Positions 51,201 through 60,923 are shown, counted from the first letter of the stretch. The stretch is 63,059 nucleotides of DNA from Lachnospiraceae bacterium (GCA_029226225.1 JAQXXU010000056.1:1-63059); one strand, 5' to 3'. Translations and numbers: made by a program. The notes: a model not told the origin generated them from the letters alone.

Positions 51201-51311
51201 AGTGGTCTCGTTGTGAGAAAGACTCTTGATGAACTGCGGAGCCGTGGTGGTTTCAGTTCTATATCATCTGTGGCTCGAAGGCTTTTCTCTCTGCGAAGAA
51301 ATCATAGTATG

Positions 51312-51340
51312 TTTCATCCACAATCGTTTTTTGCTATAAT
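51312..51340 (+). promoter_or_regulatory. Promoter of the aminotransferase-thioesterase pair
   Basis: -35 TTTCAT (51312-51317), 17-base spacer, extended -10 TGCTATAAT (51332-51340), 28 bases before the start. Confidence 0.72.
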
Positions 51341-51367
51341 AAAGGAAGTTGTGAAAAGGAGCTTTAC

Positions 51368-52558
51368 ATGATAAATCAGAAGTATAAGGACAGGCTTTCA
51401 AATAAGTCTGTGATAAGGGAATTGGCTGCTTACGCGCAGAAGCGGGGCAAAGAGATAGGCTATGAGAATGTATTCGATTTTTCTCTCGGCAATCCATCAG
51501 TCGACACTCCGAAAGAGTATAACGAGGCTGTGATACAGATGTATCAGACGATGGATTCGATGTCACTCCACGGTTATTCTCCGACACTTGGAAACACTCA
51601 CGCGAGAGAAACTATCGCAGCTTCTCTGAAAAGGCGTTTTGGAATCCCATATGAGACGAAGCACATATTCCCGACTACAGGAGCAGCCGGCGCTATCGCT
51701 CATGCCGTAAGAGCAGTGACGAAGCCGGGAGATACAGTGCTTACGTTCGCGCCATTTTTCCCAGAGTACAGGCCGTATATAAATGACACGGGTGCGACAC
51801 TAGAGGTCGTACCGCCTGACCTTCCAGACTTTCAGATAAACTTCCCTGAGTTTGAAAAAATGATGTCGCCGGATGTATCGGCAGTACTTATCAACTCCCC
51901 GAACAATCCATCGGGAGCGGTCTACACGGAAGAAACGCTTGAAAGACTTTCAAAATTTTTAGATACCTGTGAGCAGAAATACGGTCACGATATTTTTCTG
52001 ATAAGCGATGAGCCGTACAGGGAGATCGTCTTCGACGGAAAAAACTGTCCGTACCCTTCTAAGTATTATGACAACACTCTTTCGTGCTATTCGTTTTCGA
52101 AGAGCATGTCGCTTCCGGGTGAGAGAATCGGATATATCGCAGTAAATCCGAAGGCTACGGACGCTGATATCCTGGTAGACATCTTTGGTCAGATAAGCCG
52201 TGGCATCGGACATAACTGTCCGTCATCTACGGCGCAGCTTGGAATTGCGGCAGTCATAGATAAGACTTCAGACCTGTCTGTTTACGAAACGAATATGAAC
52301 CTGCTATACGACGCGCTTACTGATATCGGCTTCGAGGTAAAGAGGCCGCAGGGGACTTTTTACATCTTCCCGAAAGCATTAGAGGATGACGCAGTTGCTT
52401 TTTCAAAGAAGGCACTCGACTATGACCTGATCATGGTGCCGGCTGATAACTTCGGAGCACCTGGCTATGTGAGGCTTGCTTACTGCATAGACACTGAAAA
52501 AGTAGAGCGTTCTATTCCTATTATAAAAAAATTCGCACACGAGGTTTACGGAAAATGA
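51368..52558 (+). CDS. Class I/II pyridoxal-phosphate aminotransferase
   Basis: A 396-residue fold-type I aminotransferase. Motifs: FDFSLGNPSVDTP, PTTGAAGAIAHAVRAVTKPGD (PLP phosphate region, in part), LINSPNNPSGAVYT, ISDEPYREIVFDG, and the PLP-binding lysine in YSFSKSMSLPGERIGY. Group includes aspartate and aromatic aminotransferases; substrate not decided. It overlaps the thioesterase start by four bases (ATGA), an odd pairing. AAAGGAG precedes the start. Confidence 0.9.
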   Translation: MINQKYKDRLSNKSVIRELAAYAQKRGKEIGYENVFDFSLGNPSVDTPKEYNEAVIQMYQTMDSMSLHGYSPTLGNTHARETIAASLKRRFGIPYETKHIFPTTGAAGAIAHAVRAVTKPGDTVLTFAPFFPEYRPYINDTGATLEVVPPDLPDFQINFPEFEKMMSPDVSAVLINSPNNPSGAVYTEETLERLSKFLDTCEQKYGHDIFLISDEPYREIVFDGKNCPYPSKYYDNTLSCYSFSKSMSLPGERIGYIAVNPKATDADILVDIFGQISRGIGHNCPSSTAQLGIAAVIDKTSDLSVYETNMNLLYDALTDIGFEVKRPQGTFYIFPKALEDDAVAFSKKALDYDLIMVPADNFGAPGYVRLAYCIDTEKVERSIPIIKKFAHEVYGK

Positions 52559-53055
52559 GTCAGTTTGGAAATCATGATGACCGCCCGACAAAGACGGTAG
52601 AACTTTCGAGATCAGAAGTCACCCATGTGGTGATGCAGATAGATATAAACGGTCAGGGAAGACTGTTCGGCGGTAGGCTGATGGAATGGATAGATGAAGT
52701 CGGTGGAATGACAGCCATGCGCCATTCGACGCATGAAGTGATCACGGCTTCAGTTGATAACCTGACATTCAAGGCAGAAGCGCGCCTTAACGATATGGTG
52801 GTTATGATCGGAAAGGTGACGCACGTCGGCAATTCTTCGATGGAAGTCCGTGTGGACTCCTATCGTGAAAATGAAGTCGGAATGCGTACTCCGATAAACC
52901 GTGCTTATCTGATCTATGTGGCTGTAACTCCGGAGGGCAAGCCTATTCCAGTTCCATATGGACTCGAGGTCAACGGCCCTGGTGAAGAAGCTGAGTGGGA
53001 AGGCGCAGAGAAACGCCAGAGACTGAGACTTGAGAGGAGAAAAGAAGCGTTCTGA
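52555..53055 (+). CDS. Hotdog-fold acyl-CoA thioesterase
   Basis: A 166-residue YciA/BACH-type acyl-CoA thioesterase. The hotdog helix motif is GRLFGGRLMEWIDEVGGMTAMRHS (in part) with the conserved Asp, and VDNLTFKAEARLNDMV and RTPINRAYLIYVAV form the sheet. It hydrolyses acyl-CoA esters in the cytoplasm. The C-terminus is basic and charged (EKRQRLRLERRKEAF). Co-translated with the aminotransferase. Confidence 0.88.
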   Translation: MSQFGNHDDRPTKTVELSRSEVTHVVMQIDINGQGRLFGGRLMEWIDEVGGMTAMRHSTHEVITASVDNLTFKAEARLNDMVVMIGKVTHVGNSSMEVRVDSYRENEVGMRTPINRAYLIYVAVTPEGKPIPVPYGLEVNGPGEEAEWEGAEKRQRLRLERRKEAF

Positions 53056-53106
53056 TAAGAGATTATCTGTCACAGTGCGCAGATGCTCTGGAATAACAGG
53101 GCTAAT

Positions 53107-53143
53107 AGGAGCCCATGACAGATGTCTTTATCATGGGACTCCT
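53107..53143. terminator. Hairpin between convergent thioesterase and CoA-transferase genes
   Basis: AGGAG and CCCATGA (53107-53118) pair with TCATGGG and CTCCT (53131-53143), one bulged A. It lacks a clear T tail on either strand, so bidirectional termination is only probable. Confidence 0.5.
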
Positions 53144-53154
53144 GCTTTAAAAAA

Positions 53155-54501
53155 TTATCTCTTGTTTGATGTTCTCCACATGCGGAGCTTCTCAGCGTCC
53201 TTGATCAGCTGATCCCTGAAATCAGGATGAGCGATAGAGATCAGAGCCTCGGCTCTCTCCCATGCTGAAAGTCCTTTGAGATTTACCTTACCGTACTCTG
53301 TAACGACATACATGGTCTGAGGACGGGTGTCGGTTACGATAGAACCTTCTGCGAGGGTCGGGCGGATACGGCTATGAACCACGCCTTTCTTATCGGTGAA
53401 AGTAGATGACATGCAGATGAAGCTCTTACCGCCGTCTGAGAGGTAAGCACCTTGTACGAAATCCTGCTGTCCGCCTGCTCCTGATATCTGGCGGGTTCCG
53501 GCTGACTCACCGTTCACCTGCCCGTAAAGGTCGATGTCGATGGCGTTGTTGATAGACATGAAGTTATCGATCTGTGAGATGACTCTGACATCATTCGTGT
53601 AGTCAACAGGTGCGCTCATACACTCCGGGTTATCATCGAGGTAATCATAGAGTTTCTTTGTTCCGGCACCGAAAGCGTAAACCTGACGGTAACGATCGAT
53701 GTTCTTCTTCGAACCGTTGATCTTTCCAGCCATAGCGAGGTCTACGAAGGCATCGACGTACATCTCTGTGTGAACAGACAGATCCTTCAGATCTGACTCT
53801 GCGATAAGTGATCCTACAGCGTTAGGCATTCCGCCGATTCCAAGCTGGAGGCAGGCGCCGTTCGGAATCTCGTCCACGATCAGCCGTGCGACCTTTTTAT
53901 CTATGTCTGTGGCAGGACCGCCGGCTGGCATCTCGCCAAGTGGAGGATTGTCTCCTTCTACGATGGCGCTGACTTTTGAAATGTGGATTTCTGATTCATG
54001 TCCGCCAAGACAGCGGGGCATATTTTTATTTACCTCGACTATGATCTCCTCGGCGTTCTCACAAACTGCACCGAGATGTGAGGCTGATGGTCCGAAAGAG
54101 AAGTAACCGTGCTTGTCCATCGGTGCTACCTGGATCATAACGACTCTGGAAGGAGTAGCATTGTTGATCCTGTAGTAGCTAGGCAGCTCCGAGTACTTGA
54201 TCGGTGCAAAGTAAGCATTGGTAGTCGTGAGCATTTTTCTCTCGACTCCGCTCATATGCCATGAATTATATGAAAAATGCTTTTCGGCGTCTGGTACCTG
54301 CATGATATACGGTACATGGAAAAGGATTCCGCCTCTGACGTTTACATCTACAAGCTCGTCTGCTCTCTTCGCGAGTGCCTTGTCGAGTGATTCCGGTGTG
54401 CCGACGCACCAGCCATAGTCTACCCAGTCACCGCTTCTGACACACTTGACCGCTTCATCGGCCGTAGTCAGTTTCTGCCTGTATTCTTCTTCAAAACTCA
54501 T
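53155..54501 (-). CDS. Acetate CoA-transferase, butyryl-CoA:acetate type (But-like)
   Basis: A 448-residue family I CoA-transferase. It opens [15 protein letters not shown], then [46 protein letters not shown], with the probable catalytic Glu246 in [13 protein letters not shown]. The C-terminal [22 protein letters not shown] and [18 protein letters not shown] match closely what I remember of Roseburia butyryl-CoA:acetate CoA-transferase, the last step of gut butyrate formation. 4-hydroxybutyrate CoA-transferase is the close alternative. AAGGAGG lies before the start. Convergent with the thioesterase. Confidence 0.85.
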   Translation of the reverse strand: MSFEEEYRQKLTTADEAVKCVRSGDWVDYGWCVGTPESLDKALAKRADELVDVNVRGGILFHVPYIMQVPDAEKHFSYNSWHMSGVERKMLTTTNAYFAPIKYSELPSYYRINNATPSRVVMIQVAPMDKHGYFSFGPSASHLGAVCENAEEIIVEVNKNMPRCLGGHESEIHISKVSAIVEGDNPPLGEMPAGGPATDIDKKVARLIVDEIPNGACLQLGIGGMPNAVGSLIAESDLKDLSVHTEMYVDAFVDLAMAGKINGSKKNIDRYRQVYAFGAGTKKLYDYLDDNPECMSAPVDYTNDVRVISQIDNFMSINNAIDIDLYGQVNGESAGTRQISGAGGQQDFVQGAYLSDGGKSFICMSSTFTDKKGVVHSRIRPTLAEGSIVTDTRPQTMYVVTEYGKVNLKGLSAWERAEALISIAHPDFRDQLIKDAEKLRMWRTSNKR

Positions 54502-54610
54502 AATGCCTCCTTGATATACTTATTAGTAAATTTGCTCTTTTCATTCTACCACTACACGAAAAAATTTGCTATACTTAGAAGAATGCTAAAAAAACAAAGA
54601 AGGTGAAGAC

Positions 54611-54739
54611 ATGAACAGGATAGCACAGGCCGTCTGTGACCGTGTAAACTCAGTCATAAAGGGAAAAGAAGATGTCGTTGAACGCGTATTTGCAGCCATT
54701 ATAGCAGGCGGACACATCCTGACCGGTACCGTAATATGA
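54611..54739 (+). pseudogene. Internally deleted moxR (AAA ATPase) remnant
   Basis: A 42-codon ORF whose first 36 residues read like the N-terminus of MoxR ATPases: ...VNSVIKGKEDVVERVFAAIIAGGHIL, where the family continues with LEDVPGVGKT (Walker A). Here it jumps straight to TGTVI and stops. The stop overlaps the next start by four bases (ATGA), as in intact moxR-DUF58 operons, suggesting an in-frame internal deletion that removed about 270 codons and kept the last ones. AAGGTGAAGAC gives a ribosome binding site. Confidence 0.65.
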
Positions 54740-55428
54740 AGATACATTTAAGAATACAGAGAATGATCATATACGTGCTATGGCTTATAGTACTTATCGT
54801 TCTGTTTGATCATTTCAGAGTATGGTTTCTGATGATGGCGCTTATCATAGCTCTTGCAGGCGGAGTACTGGATGCACTGCTGGCCTATCTGATGGCGGGC
54901 AAGACGCAGGTGACTGTCGGTACAGAGACCCATTCTACTGAGAAAAATGGAGAAGTTCCGGTATATATCCATATAGTAAATAACTCCGTCATACCATCGT
55001 CTGAGATAAGGATCACGCTTCTCTCAGAGAATGAATTCTATGGCAGCAGGCAGGAGACTGAGATAGTATATCCACTGTACTCTGCAGCTGATTATAGCGA
55101 GAAGCTTCCGGTTACTTTTTCCATGCCTGGGACATACAGATTCAGCCTGACGCAGGCTTCAGTCAGGGATTTTCTGGGATTTGCTGACATCAGAATGCAG
55201 ATAGACTCGGAGACGGAGATAACTGTTTTTCCAACGCAGAATGAAGTTACGGGTGTACTTGACAGGGCGGACTTTTCTTATAAAACTATAACGGTGGAAG
55301 AGTATGAGAAAGCAAGAACAATACAGGAAAGGGCTATAAAGGATGTTAAAGGTTTTTCTCGTAGAGGACGAGGCAGTCATAAGAAACAGCATAGTAAAAA
55401 GCATCGACTGGGAAAAAGAGGGATTTGA
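54736..55428 (+). pseudogene. Truncated DUF58-family protein running into the yesN-like gene
   Basis: A 230-codon ORF. Two hydrophobic N-terminal segments (MIIYVLWLIVLIVLFDHF and VWFLMMALIIALAGGVL) and the following beta-rich region with VRDFLGFADIR and ITVFPTQNEV match the N-terminal half of DUF58 proteins, normally partnered with MoxR. The conserved DUF58 core (usually a GDxxRxIHWK region) is missing; after about residue 200 the frame runs out of phase through the start of the response regulator gene (55343), giving a basic junk tail. So the 3' half was deleted up to the next gene. Confidence 0.6.
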
Positions 55429-56485
55429 GCTGACGGGCAGTGCAGGCGACGGGGAACTGGCATGGCCGCAGATAAGGGAGACGCACCCGGACATCGTTGT
55501 GACTGATATCAGGATGCCTTTTATGGACGGGCTCGAACTGTCGAAGCTCGTGAAGAAAGAATTTCCACACACGAAGATCCTGATACTTTCGGGATTCAAT
55601 GAATTCGATTACGCGAAGCAGGCGATAGAGATAGGAGTCTCTGATTACCTGCTTAAACCTATAAGCGCTGACAAACTCCTCGAGTCACTGCACAAAGCGG
55701 GGGATCAGATCATCGATGAACAGAAGTCTCATGACATGATAATGAACTACACGAGACGTATCGAAGAGGAGCATGAGAAAAATGCCGAAGAGGAGACTCC
55801 TGTAGATGTCGAGGAAGTAAATCCGAAGGCACTTAATAAGACGACATTTTTTGATTTCCTGATCAGTGGAAAGAAAGATGAGATCCCTGAGTTTCTCGAC
55901 AAATACCTGGACGAGCTTGGCAGGAATAACATGAAGTCAGTTCTCTTCAGGCAGTATGTGATCTCGGATCTGTATCTGACCTGCAACGCCTACCTCGATG
56001 ACATCGGCGCATCGAAGGATGAGAAAAATGCCCTGATCGGTTCCATCGAGGAATCCGGAAAAATAGCTGCCGCCGACAGGCAGAAAATGAAGGAGAGACT
56101 GAACGAATTCCTCTCAAAGATAATGGGCTACAGAGATGAGAACAGGAAGACTCAGCTGTCCTCACAAATACTTAAAGCATCTTTATATATCAGAGACCAC
56201 TATGCTGAGGACGACATCTCGCTGAATCAGACCGCGAGCGCTGTCGGAATGTCTCCGACTCATTTTTCATCGGTGTTCAAACAGGAGACCGGAGAGGGAT
56301 TCTCGGAGTACCTGACCGAAGTTCGAATGGAAGCAGCTAAGCGGCTTCTCGCTACGACCGATGAAAAAATGACCGGGATATCAGAGCAGGCAGGCTACCA
56401 CGATCCGCACTATTTTTCATCTACTTTTAAGAAAACCCAGGGCATGACACCGAAAGAATACCGTGCGATGGTGAAGGGGAACTGA
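55343..56485 (+). CDS. AraC-type response regulator (YesN-like)
   Basis: A 380-residue two-component regulator. The receiver domain has VEDEA acidic residues, phospho-acceptor Asp55 in VVTDIRMPFMDG and the lysine in YLLKPIS; the C-terminal 100 residues are an AraC helix-turn-helix pair (ISLNQTASAVGMSPTHFSSVFKQETGEGF in part; GYHDPHYFSSTFKKTQGMTPKEYR in part). GGAAAGGG lies about 9 bases before the start, inside the DUF58 remnant. Its stop overlaps the kinase start by one base. It probably activates the sugar transporter operon downstream. Confidence 0.92.
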   Translation: MLKVFLVEDEAVIRNSIVKSIDWEKEGFELTGSAGDGELAWPQIRETHPDIVVTDIRMPFMDGLELSKLVKKEFPHTKILILSGFNEFDYAKQAIEIGVSDYLLKPISADKLLESLHKAGDQIIDEQKSHDMIMNYTRRIEEEHEKNAEEETPVDVEEVNPKALNKTTFFDFLISGKKDEIPEFLDKYLDELGRNNMKSVLFRQYVISDLYLTCNAYLDDIGASKDEKNALIGSIEESGKIAAADRQKMKERLNEFLSKIMGYRDENRKTQLSSQILKASLYIRDHYAEDDISLNQTASAVGMSPTHFSSVFKQETGEGFSEYLTEVRMEAAKRLLATTDEKMTGISEQAGYHDPHYFSSTFKKTQGMTPKEYRAMVKGN

Positions 56486-57945
56486 TGAAGAAGAGTAAGA
56501 GTATCAGGACACGTGTCATTCTTTCTATCTGGACGGTTCTCGTGCCGATGTCACTGCTGCTGGCGGTGAGCCTCGGCTACCTGTATAATTTTTACCGGAG
56601 ATACGACGGTATTGTAAAAAATATCACTCAGGCGAATGAGTACAACATGACTTTCAAGGAGAACCTCGACTCTGTCATGTACCACATCATCGTCGCGAGC
56701 GTTGACTACAAGACTAAAAAGGGCCGGGAGAGCCTTGGTGACAAGGATCCTTACACTCAGATCGACAATGCCAGAAGGCAGTTCGCTCAGCTCCGTGAAC
56801 AGACGACTGACCGGGACAAGGCTGCGACGCTGAACAGGATCCTCCGACTCCTGAGCACCCTCGAGCAGAGAGTAGATGACATCGTCGCAAACGTAAAAGA
56901 AGGCGGTCACTACGATGAGAATATCCAGATGTTCAATATGGACATCTCGATCATCACTCAGCTGATCCAGGACACGATCCAGCAGTACATCTACGAGAGT
57001 GCGACGGAGATGGAAAATGTCCGCCAGGAAGTAAACGCTCACGTGATCATTTTTATCAGGATAATGCTCGTGCTGTTTGCGGTGATGCTGATGCTGAGTC
57101 TGATCCTCTCCAGGTATATGACTGACAAAGTCATCGAACCGATAGATGCCATGTGCGAAGCGACAGAGCTCTATGCGGCCGGTGATTTTTCAAAGAAGCT
57201 CGAAGTAAAAAATGAGAACGAGCTTGATGTACTCGCGAACAGCTTCAACAAAATGGGCGACGACATCGAGAAGCTGATAGATGCGGTCGGAGAGGAGCAG
57301 AAGGAGAAGCAGTCGCTCGAGATGAAGCTGCTGACTGCGGAGATAAATCCACATTTTCTCTATAATACTTTAGATACGATAGTGTGGCTGACTGAAGCCG
57401 GGGATGACGAAGAGGCTGTGAAGATACTTACGTATCTGTCTGATTTTTTCAGGGTGTCGCTGTCGAACGGAAGAGACGTGATAACTGTCGGGGAAGAGGA
57501 GACTCACATAAACAGTTATCTGGCGATACAGAAGGTTCGCTTTTCTGATGTGATGGATTATGAGATCTCGATCGACGAGGAGATAAAGGGCTGTCAGATG
57601 GTAAAAATGACTCTGCAGCCATTAGTAGAAAACGCTATATATCACGGCGTCAGAAACCAGCGTAAAAAGGGGATCATCCAGGTGAGAGGAAGAGCACAGG
57701 GGAACTATATGATCTTCACTGTAGCTGACACCGGAAAGGGAATGACGCCTGGAGAACTCGATGATTTCAGGCAGAGGCTCGTGACAGGCGAACCGGCTCA
57801 GGGCACTGAAGGACACGGCTTTGGCGTCGCAAATGTAGTCTCAAGACTCAGACTCTACTACGGGAAAGACATGGACATTTCCGTCAGATCATATGAGGGG
57901 CATGGAACTGAGATAAAGCTCGTTCTTCCAAAATCAATTCAGTAA
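56485..57945 (+). CDS. Sensor histidine kinase (YesM-like)
   Basis: A 486-residue membrane sensor. TM1 about 13-35, an extracellular domain of about 150 residues, TM2 about 186-208, HAMP linker (RYMTDKVIEPIDAM...FNKMGDDIEKL, 210-262), the His_kinase domain with His290 in EINPHFLYNTLDTIVWL, then an ATPase domain with LVENAIYHGV, ADTGKGMTPGEL and GHGFGVANVVSRL. Typical YesM partner of AraC-type regulators, sensing extracellular sugars directly or through the binding protein encoded next. Confidence 0.93.
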   Translation: MKKSKSIRTRVILSIWTVLVPMSLLLAVSLGYLYNFYRRYDGIVKNITQANEYNMTFKENLDSVMYHIIVASVDYKTKKGRESLGDKDPYTQIDNARRQFAQLREQTTDRDKAATLNRILRLLSTLEQRVDDIVANVKEGGHYDENIQMFNMDISIITQLIQDTIQQYIYESATEMENVRQEVNAHVIIFIRIMLVLFAVMLMLSLILSRYMTDKVIEPIDAMCEATELYAAGDFSKKLEVKNENELDVLANSFNKMGDDIEKLIDAVGEEQKEKQSLEMKLLTAEINPHFLYNTLDTIVWLTEAGDDEEAVKILTYLSDFFRVSLSNGRDVITVGEEETHINSYLAIQKVRFSDVMDYEISIDEEIKGCQMVKMTLQPLVENAIYHGVRNQRKKGIIQVRGRAQGNYMIFTVADTGKGMTPGELDDFRQRLVTGEPAQGTEGHGFGVANVVSRLRLYYGKDMDISVRSYEGHGTEIKLVLPKSIQ

Positions 57946-58037
57946 AATATTATACCTTTTTCGAAAGATATCTGACTGATTTTTCGTAGAAGGTCAAAAT
58001 CCGGTAATTTTTTAAACTAAAATCATAATTTAATCTG

Positions 58038-58066
58038 TTTAAAACCACTTCACGTTTTTCTATAAT
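58038..58066 (+). promoter_or_regulatory. Promoter of the YtfQ-type transporter operon
   Basis: -35 TTTAAA (58038-58043), 17-base spacer, -10 TATAAT (58061-58066). The weak -35 fits activation by the AraC-type regulator upstream. Confidence 0.62.
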
Positions 58067-58105
58067 AATAGACAGTTAAAGAAATTCTTCTAAGTCATGT
58101 AACTC

Positions 58106-58132
58106 AGGTCTCCCCAATGGAACGGGAGACCT
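58106..58132 (+). other. Leader hairpin before the binding-protein gene
   Basis: AGGTCTCCC pairs perfectly with GGGAGACCT around a 9-base loop. There is no T tail; it lies in the 5' leader 15 bases before the AAAAGGAGGG site and may stabilise the mRNA. Confidence 0.7.
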
Positions 58133-58158
58133 ATAATAGCTAAAAGGAGGGCTATTTT

Positions 58159-59277
58159 ATGAAGAAGAAAGTTTTAAGTCTGTTACTTACAGCAGCAATG
58201 GCAATGGGAATCATGGCTGGATGCGGAAGCGCTACAAGCGGTGGAGACACGAAGTCATCGAGCAAAAGTGCATCATCAGATGAGGCAAAGTCGGATGACG
58301 GCGGATCAGGAAGCCTTACGATCGGCTTCTCACAGGTAGGAGCTGAGTCAGACTGGCGTACAGCAAACACCGAGTCTATGAAGAGCACCTTCTCAACAGA
58401 TAACGGATACACCCTTATCTTTGATGATGCTCAGCAGAAACAGGAGAACCAGATTACAGCCATCAGAAACTTCATCCAGCAGGATGTAGATTACATCGTA
58501 CTTGCACCTGTTACTGAGTCCGGTTGGGACACAGTTCTTCAGGAAGCAAAGGATGCAGGAATTCCTGTTATCATCGTAGACCGTATGGTTAAAGTATCAG
58601 ATGACAGCCTCTTTACAGCATGGGTTGGTTCAGACTTCAAGGCAGAAGGTAACAAAGCCTGCGAATGGCTGAAGCAGTATGCTGACGCAAAGGGAATCAA
58701 GCAGTCAGACATCAATATCGTAGATATCCAGGGAACGATCGGAGCTTCAGCTCAGATCGGACGTACAGAAGGACTTAACGAAGCCGTAAAGGCTAACGGC
58801 TGGAACCTCGTAGCTCAGCAGACAGGTGAGTTCACACAGGCAAAAGGCCAGGAGGTTATGGAGTCCATCCTGAAGCAGAACGATAACATCAACGTAGTTT
58901 ACTGCGAGAACGATAACGAGGCTTTCGGTGCTATCGATGCTCTTGAAGCAGCTGGTAAGAAAGTCGGCGGAGACATCGCTAACGGCGAAGTAATGGTTAT
59001 GTCTTTCGACTCTACAAACGCAGGTCTTACAGATGTAAAGGACGGAAAGATCACTCTCGATACAGAGTGTAACCCACTTCATGGACCGCGTGTTGAGGAG
59101 ATCATCAAGAAACTCGAGGCTGGTGAGGATGTAGATCATCTCCAGTATGTAGACGAGGCTATGTTCGCAAATGACGACACAGTAAAGAGCGTAGAGGCTA
59201 CAAACTCAAACAACGAGAAGACCACATACGATGTAACAGTAGTTACCGACGACGTGATCTCAGGCAGAGCTTACTAA
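58159..59277 (+). CDS. ytfQ: Galactofuranose-type sugar-binding lipoprotein (YtfQ-like)
   Basis: A 372-residue pentose/furanose-binding lipoprotein. Signal peptide with lipobox MAGC (Cys22) and a Ser/Lys/Asp-rich linker to about residue 50. TIGFSQVGAESDWRTANTESMK, DDAQQKQENQITAIRNFIQQDVDYIVLAP (in part), VQGTIGASAQIGRTEG-like and FTQAKGQEVMESILK closely follow YtfQ, which binds galactofuranose. AAAAGGAGGG precedes the start. First gene of a complete importer whose gene order matches enterobacterial ytfQ-ytfR-ytfT-yjfF. The exact furanose is inferred. Confidence 0.85.
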   Translation: MKKKVLSLLLTAAMAMGIMAGCGSATSGGDTKSSSKSASSDEAKSDDGGSGSLTIGFSQVGAESDWRTANTESMKSTFSTDNGYTLIFDDAQQKQENQITAIRNFIQQDVDYIVLAPVTESGWDTVLQEAKDAGIPVIIVDRMVKVSDDSLFTAWVGSDFKAEGNKACEWLKQYADAKGIKQSDINIVDIQGTIGASAQIGRTEGLNEAVKANGWNLVAQQTGEFTQAKGQEVMESILKQNDNINVVYCENDNEAFGAIDALEAAGKKVGGDIANGEVMVMSFDSTNAGLTDVKDGKITLDTECNPLHGPRVEEIIKKLEAGEDVDHLQYVDEAMFANDDTVKSVEATNSNNEKTTYDVTVVTDDVISGRAY

Positions 59278-59323
59278 TCGATTTTTTGAAAAAATAACAC
59301 AGTGACTTAGAGAGTGAAGTTGG

Positions 59324-59370
59324 GTGGCGTGAGGCGTTATTGGGAAACCAGTTACACTCACGCCACTTTT
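59324..59370 (+). terminator. Stem-loop between ytfQ-like and ytfR-like genes
   Basis: GTGGCGTGAG (59324-59333) pairs perfectly with CTCACGCCAC (59357-59366), 23-base loop, then TTTT. Likely partial terminator or 3' stabiliser, as in the other sugar operons of the window. Confidence 0.78.
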
Positions 59371-59399
59371 ATGCAAACGAACAGCAGAAAGGAGACGAA

Positions 59400-60923
59400 A
59401 TGGAAGACGTAATACTTCAGATGAAAAACATCTCGAAAACCTTCCCTGGAGTCAAAGCCCTTTCAGATGTAGATTTTACACTCCGCAAAGGTGAGATACA
59501 CGCCCTGATGGGAGAAAACGGAGCCGGAAAGTCTACACTCATAAAGGTGCTGACCGGTGTGTACGAGCTGGAACAGGGCTCTGTCACAATGGCCGGAAAA
59601 AATATCGTAAATCACAGTCCTGAGGACGCGCAGAATAACGGTATCAGTACAGTTTACCAGGAAGTAAACCTCTGCCCGAACCTGACTGTAGGTGAGAACC
59701 TCTTTATCGGAAGAGAGCCGAGAAAGGGAATGTTTATTGACTGGAAGGCAGTCAACAAACGCTCGAAAAAACTTTTAGACGATCTGAATATCGAGGCACA
59801 GCCTGATCAGATGCTTGAGGACTGCTCGATAGCAGTGCAGCAGATGATCGCTATCGCAAGAGCGGTAGACCAGAACTGTAAAGTGCTTATCCTCGATGAG
59901 CCGACATCTTCTCTCGATGATGACGAAGTCGAGAAACTTTTCACACTGATGAGAAAGCTCAGGGACGCAGGAGTCGGGATCATCTTCGTAACCCATTTCC
60001 TCGAGCAGGTATATGCAGTCTGCGACAGGATCACCGTTTTAAGAAACGGCGGACTTGTAGGAGAATACAAAGCTGCAGAGCTTCCTAGAGTTCAGCTCGT
60101 AGCGAAGATGATGGGTAAGGATTTCGACGATCTCGCTGATATAAAGAGCGGACATGAAGGTCATGTGGATCCGAAGTCTACTCCGGTCATCGAAGCAAAA
60201 GGCCTGGGACACAGAGGCACTATCCATCCGTTCGACCTGGCTATCCACAGGGGCGAAGTCATCGGACTTACAGGTCTCTTGGGATCCGGACGTTCTGAGA
60301 TGGTAAGAGCTATCTATGGAGCCGACAAGGCTGACGAAGGTGAGCTCTACGTAAATGGAAAGAAAGCAAAGATAAACAGACCACTCGATGCCATGATGCT
60401 CGGTATGGGCTACCTGCCTGAAGACAGAAAGAAAGACGGTATCATCGATGACCTTTCAGTCAGAGAGAATATCATCATTGCTCTTCAGGCTAAAAAGGGT
60501 ATGTTCCATCTGATGAGCAGGAAAGAAATGGAGGAAGCGGCTGACAAGTATATCGATCTCCTTCAGATAAAAACGGCCAGCCGTGAGACTCCTATAAAGA
60601 GCCTTTCAGGAGGTAACCAGCAGAAGGTTATCATCGCCAGATGGCTGCTCACGAATCCGGACTACCTGATCCTGGATGAGCCGACCCGAGGCATTGATAT
60701 CGGAACAAAGACAGAGATCCAGAAGCTCGTCCTGGACCTCGCAGATCAGGGCAAGGCCATCACCTTCATCTCATCTGAGATCGAAGAGATGCTCCGTACC
60801 TGCTCGAGAATGGCAGTATTAAGAGACGGCCGCAAGGTTGGAGAGCTTTCAGGAGATCAGCTGAATCAGGCAGACATCATGAAGACTATCGCCGGTGGCG
60901 AAGAAGGAGGCTCGAATGAATAA
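59400..60923 (+). CDS. ytfR: Sugar ABC transporter ATPase (YtfR-like, tandem domains)
   Basis: A 507-residue CUT2 ATPase with two ABC domains. First: GENGAGKSTLIKVLTG, STVYQEVNLCPNLTVGENLF, LEDCSIAVQQMIAIARA, LILDEPTSSLDDDEV. Second: GLLGSGRSE, YLPEDRKKDGIIDDLSVREN, LSGGNQQKVIIARWL, LILDEPTRGIDIGTK. The EDRKKDG block is the CUT2 signature. The start at 59400 follows GAAAGGAGACGAA; an upstream in-frame TTG at 59340 falls in the stem-loop. It overlaps the next gene by eight bases. Confidence 0.92.
   Translation: MEDVILQMKNISKTFPGVKALSDVDFTLRKGEIHALMGENGAGKSTLIKVLTGVYELEQGSVTMAGKNIVNHSPEDAQNNGISTVYQEVNLCPNLTVGENLFIGREPRKGMFIDWKAVNKRSKKLLDDLNIEAQPDQMLEDCSIAVQQMIAIARAVDQNCKVLILDEPTSSLDDDEVEKLFTLMRKLRDAGVGIIFVTHFLEQVYAVCDRITVLRNGGLVGEYKAAELPRVQLVAKMMGKDFDDLADIKSGHEGHVDPKSTPVIEAKGLGHRGTIHPFDLAIHRGEVIGLTGLLGSGRSEMVRAIYGADKADEGELYVNGKKAKINRPLDAMMLGMGYLPEDRKKDGIIDDLSVRENIIIALQAKKGMFHLMSRKEMEEAADKYIDLLQIKTASRETPIKSLSGGNQQKVIIARWLLTNPDYLILDEPTRGIDIGTKTEIQKLVLDLADQGKAITFISSEIEEMLRTCSRMAVLRDGRKVGELSGDQLNQADIMKTIAGGEEGGSNE

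Noticed and set aside
51211-51306. 31-codon GTG-initiated ORF before the aminotransferase
   Set aside because: No ribosome binding site and no match to a known family; the promoter region explains the conserved part.
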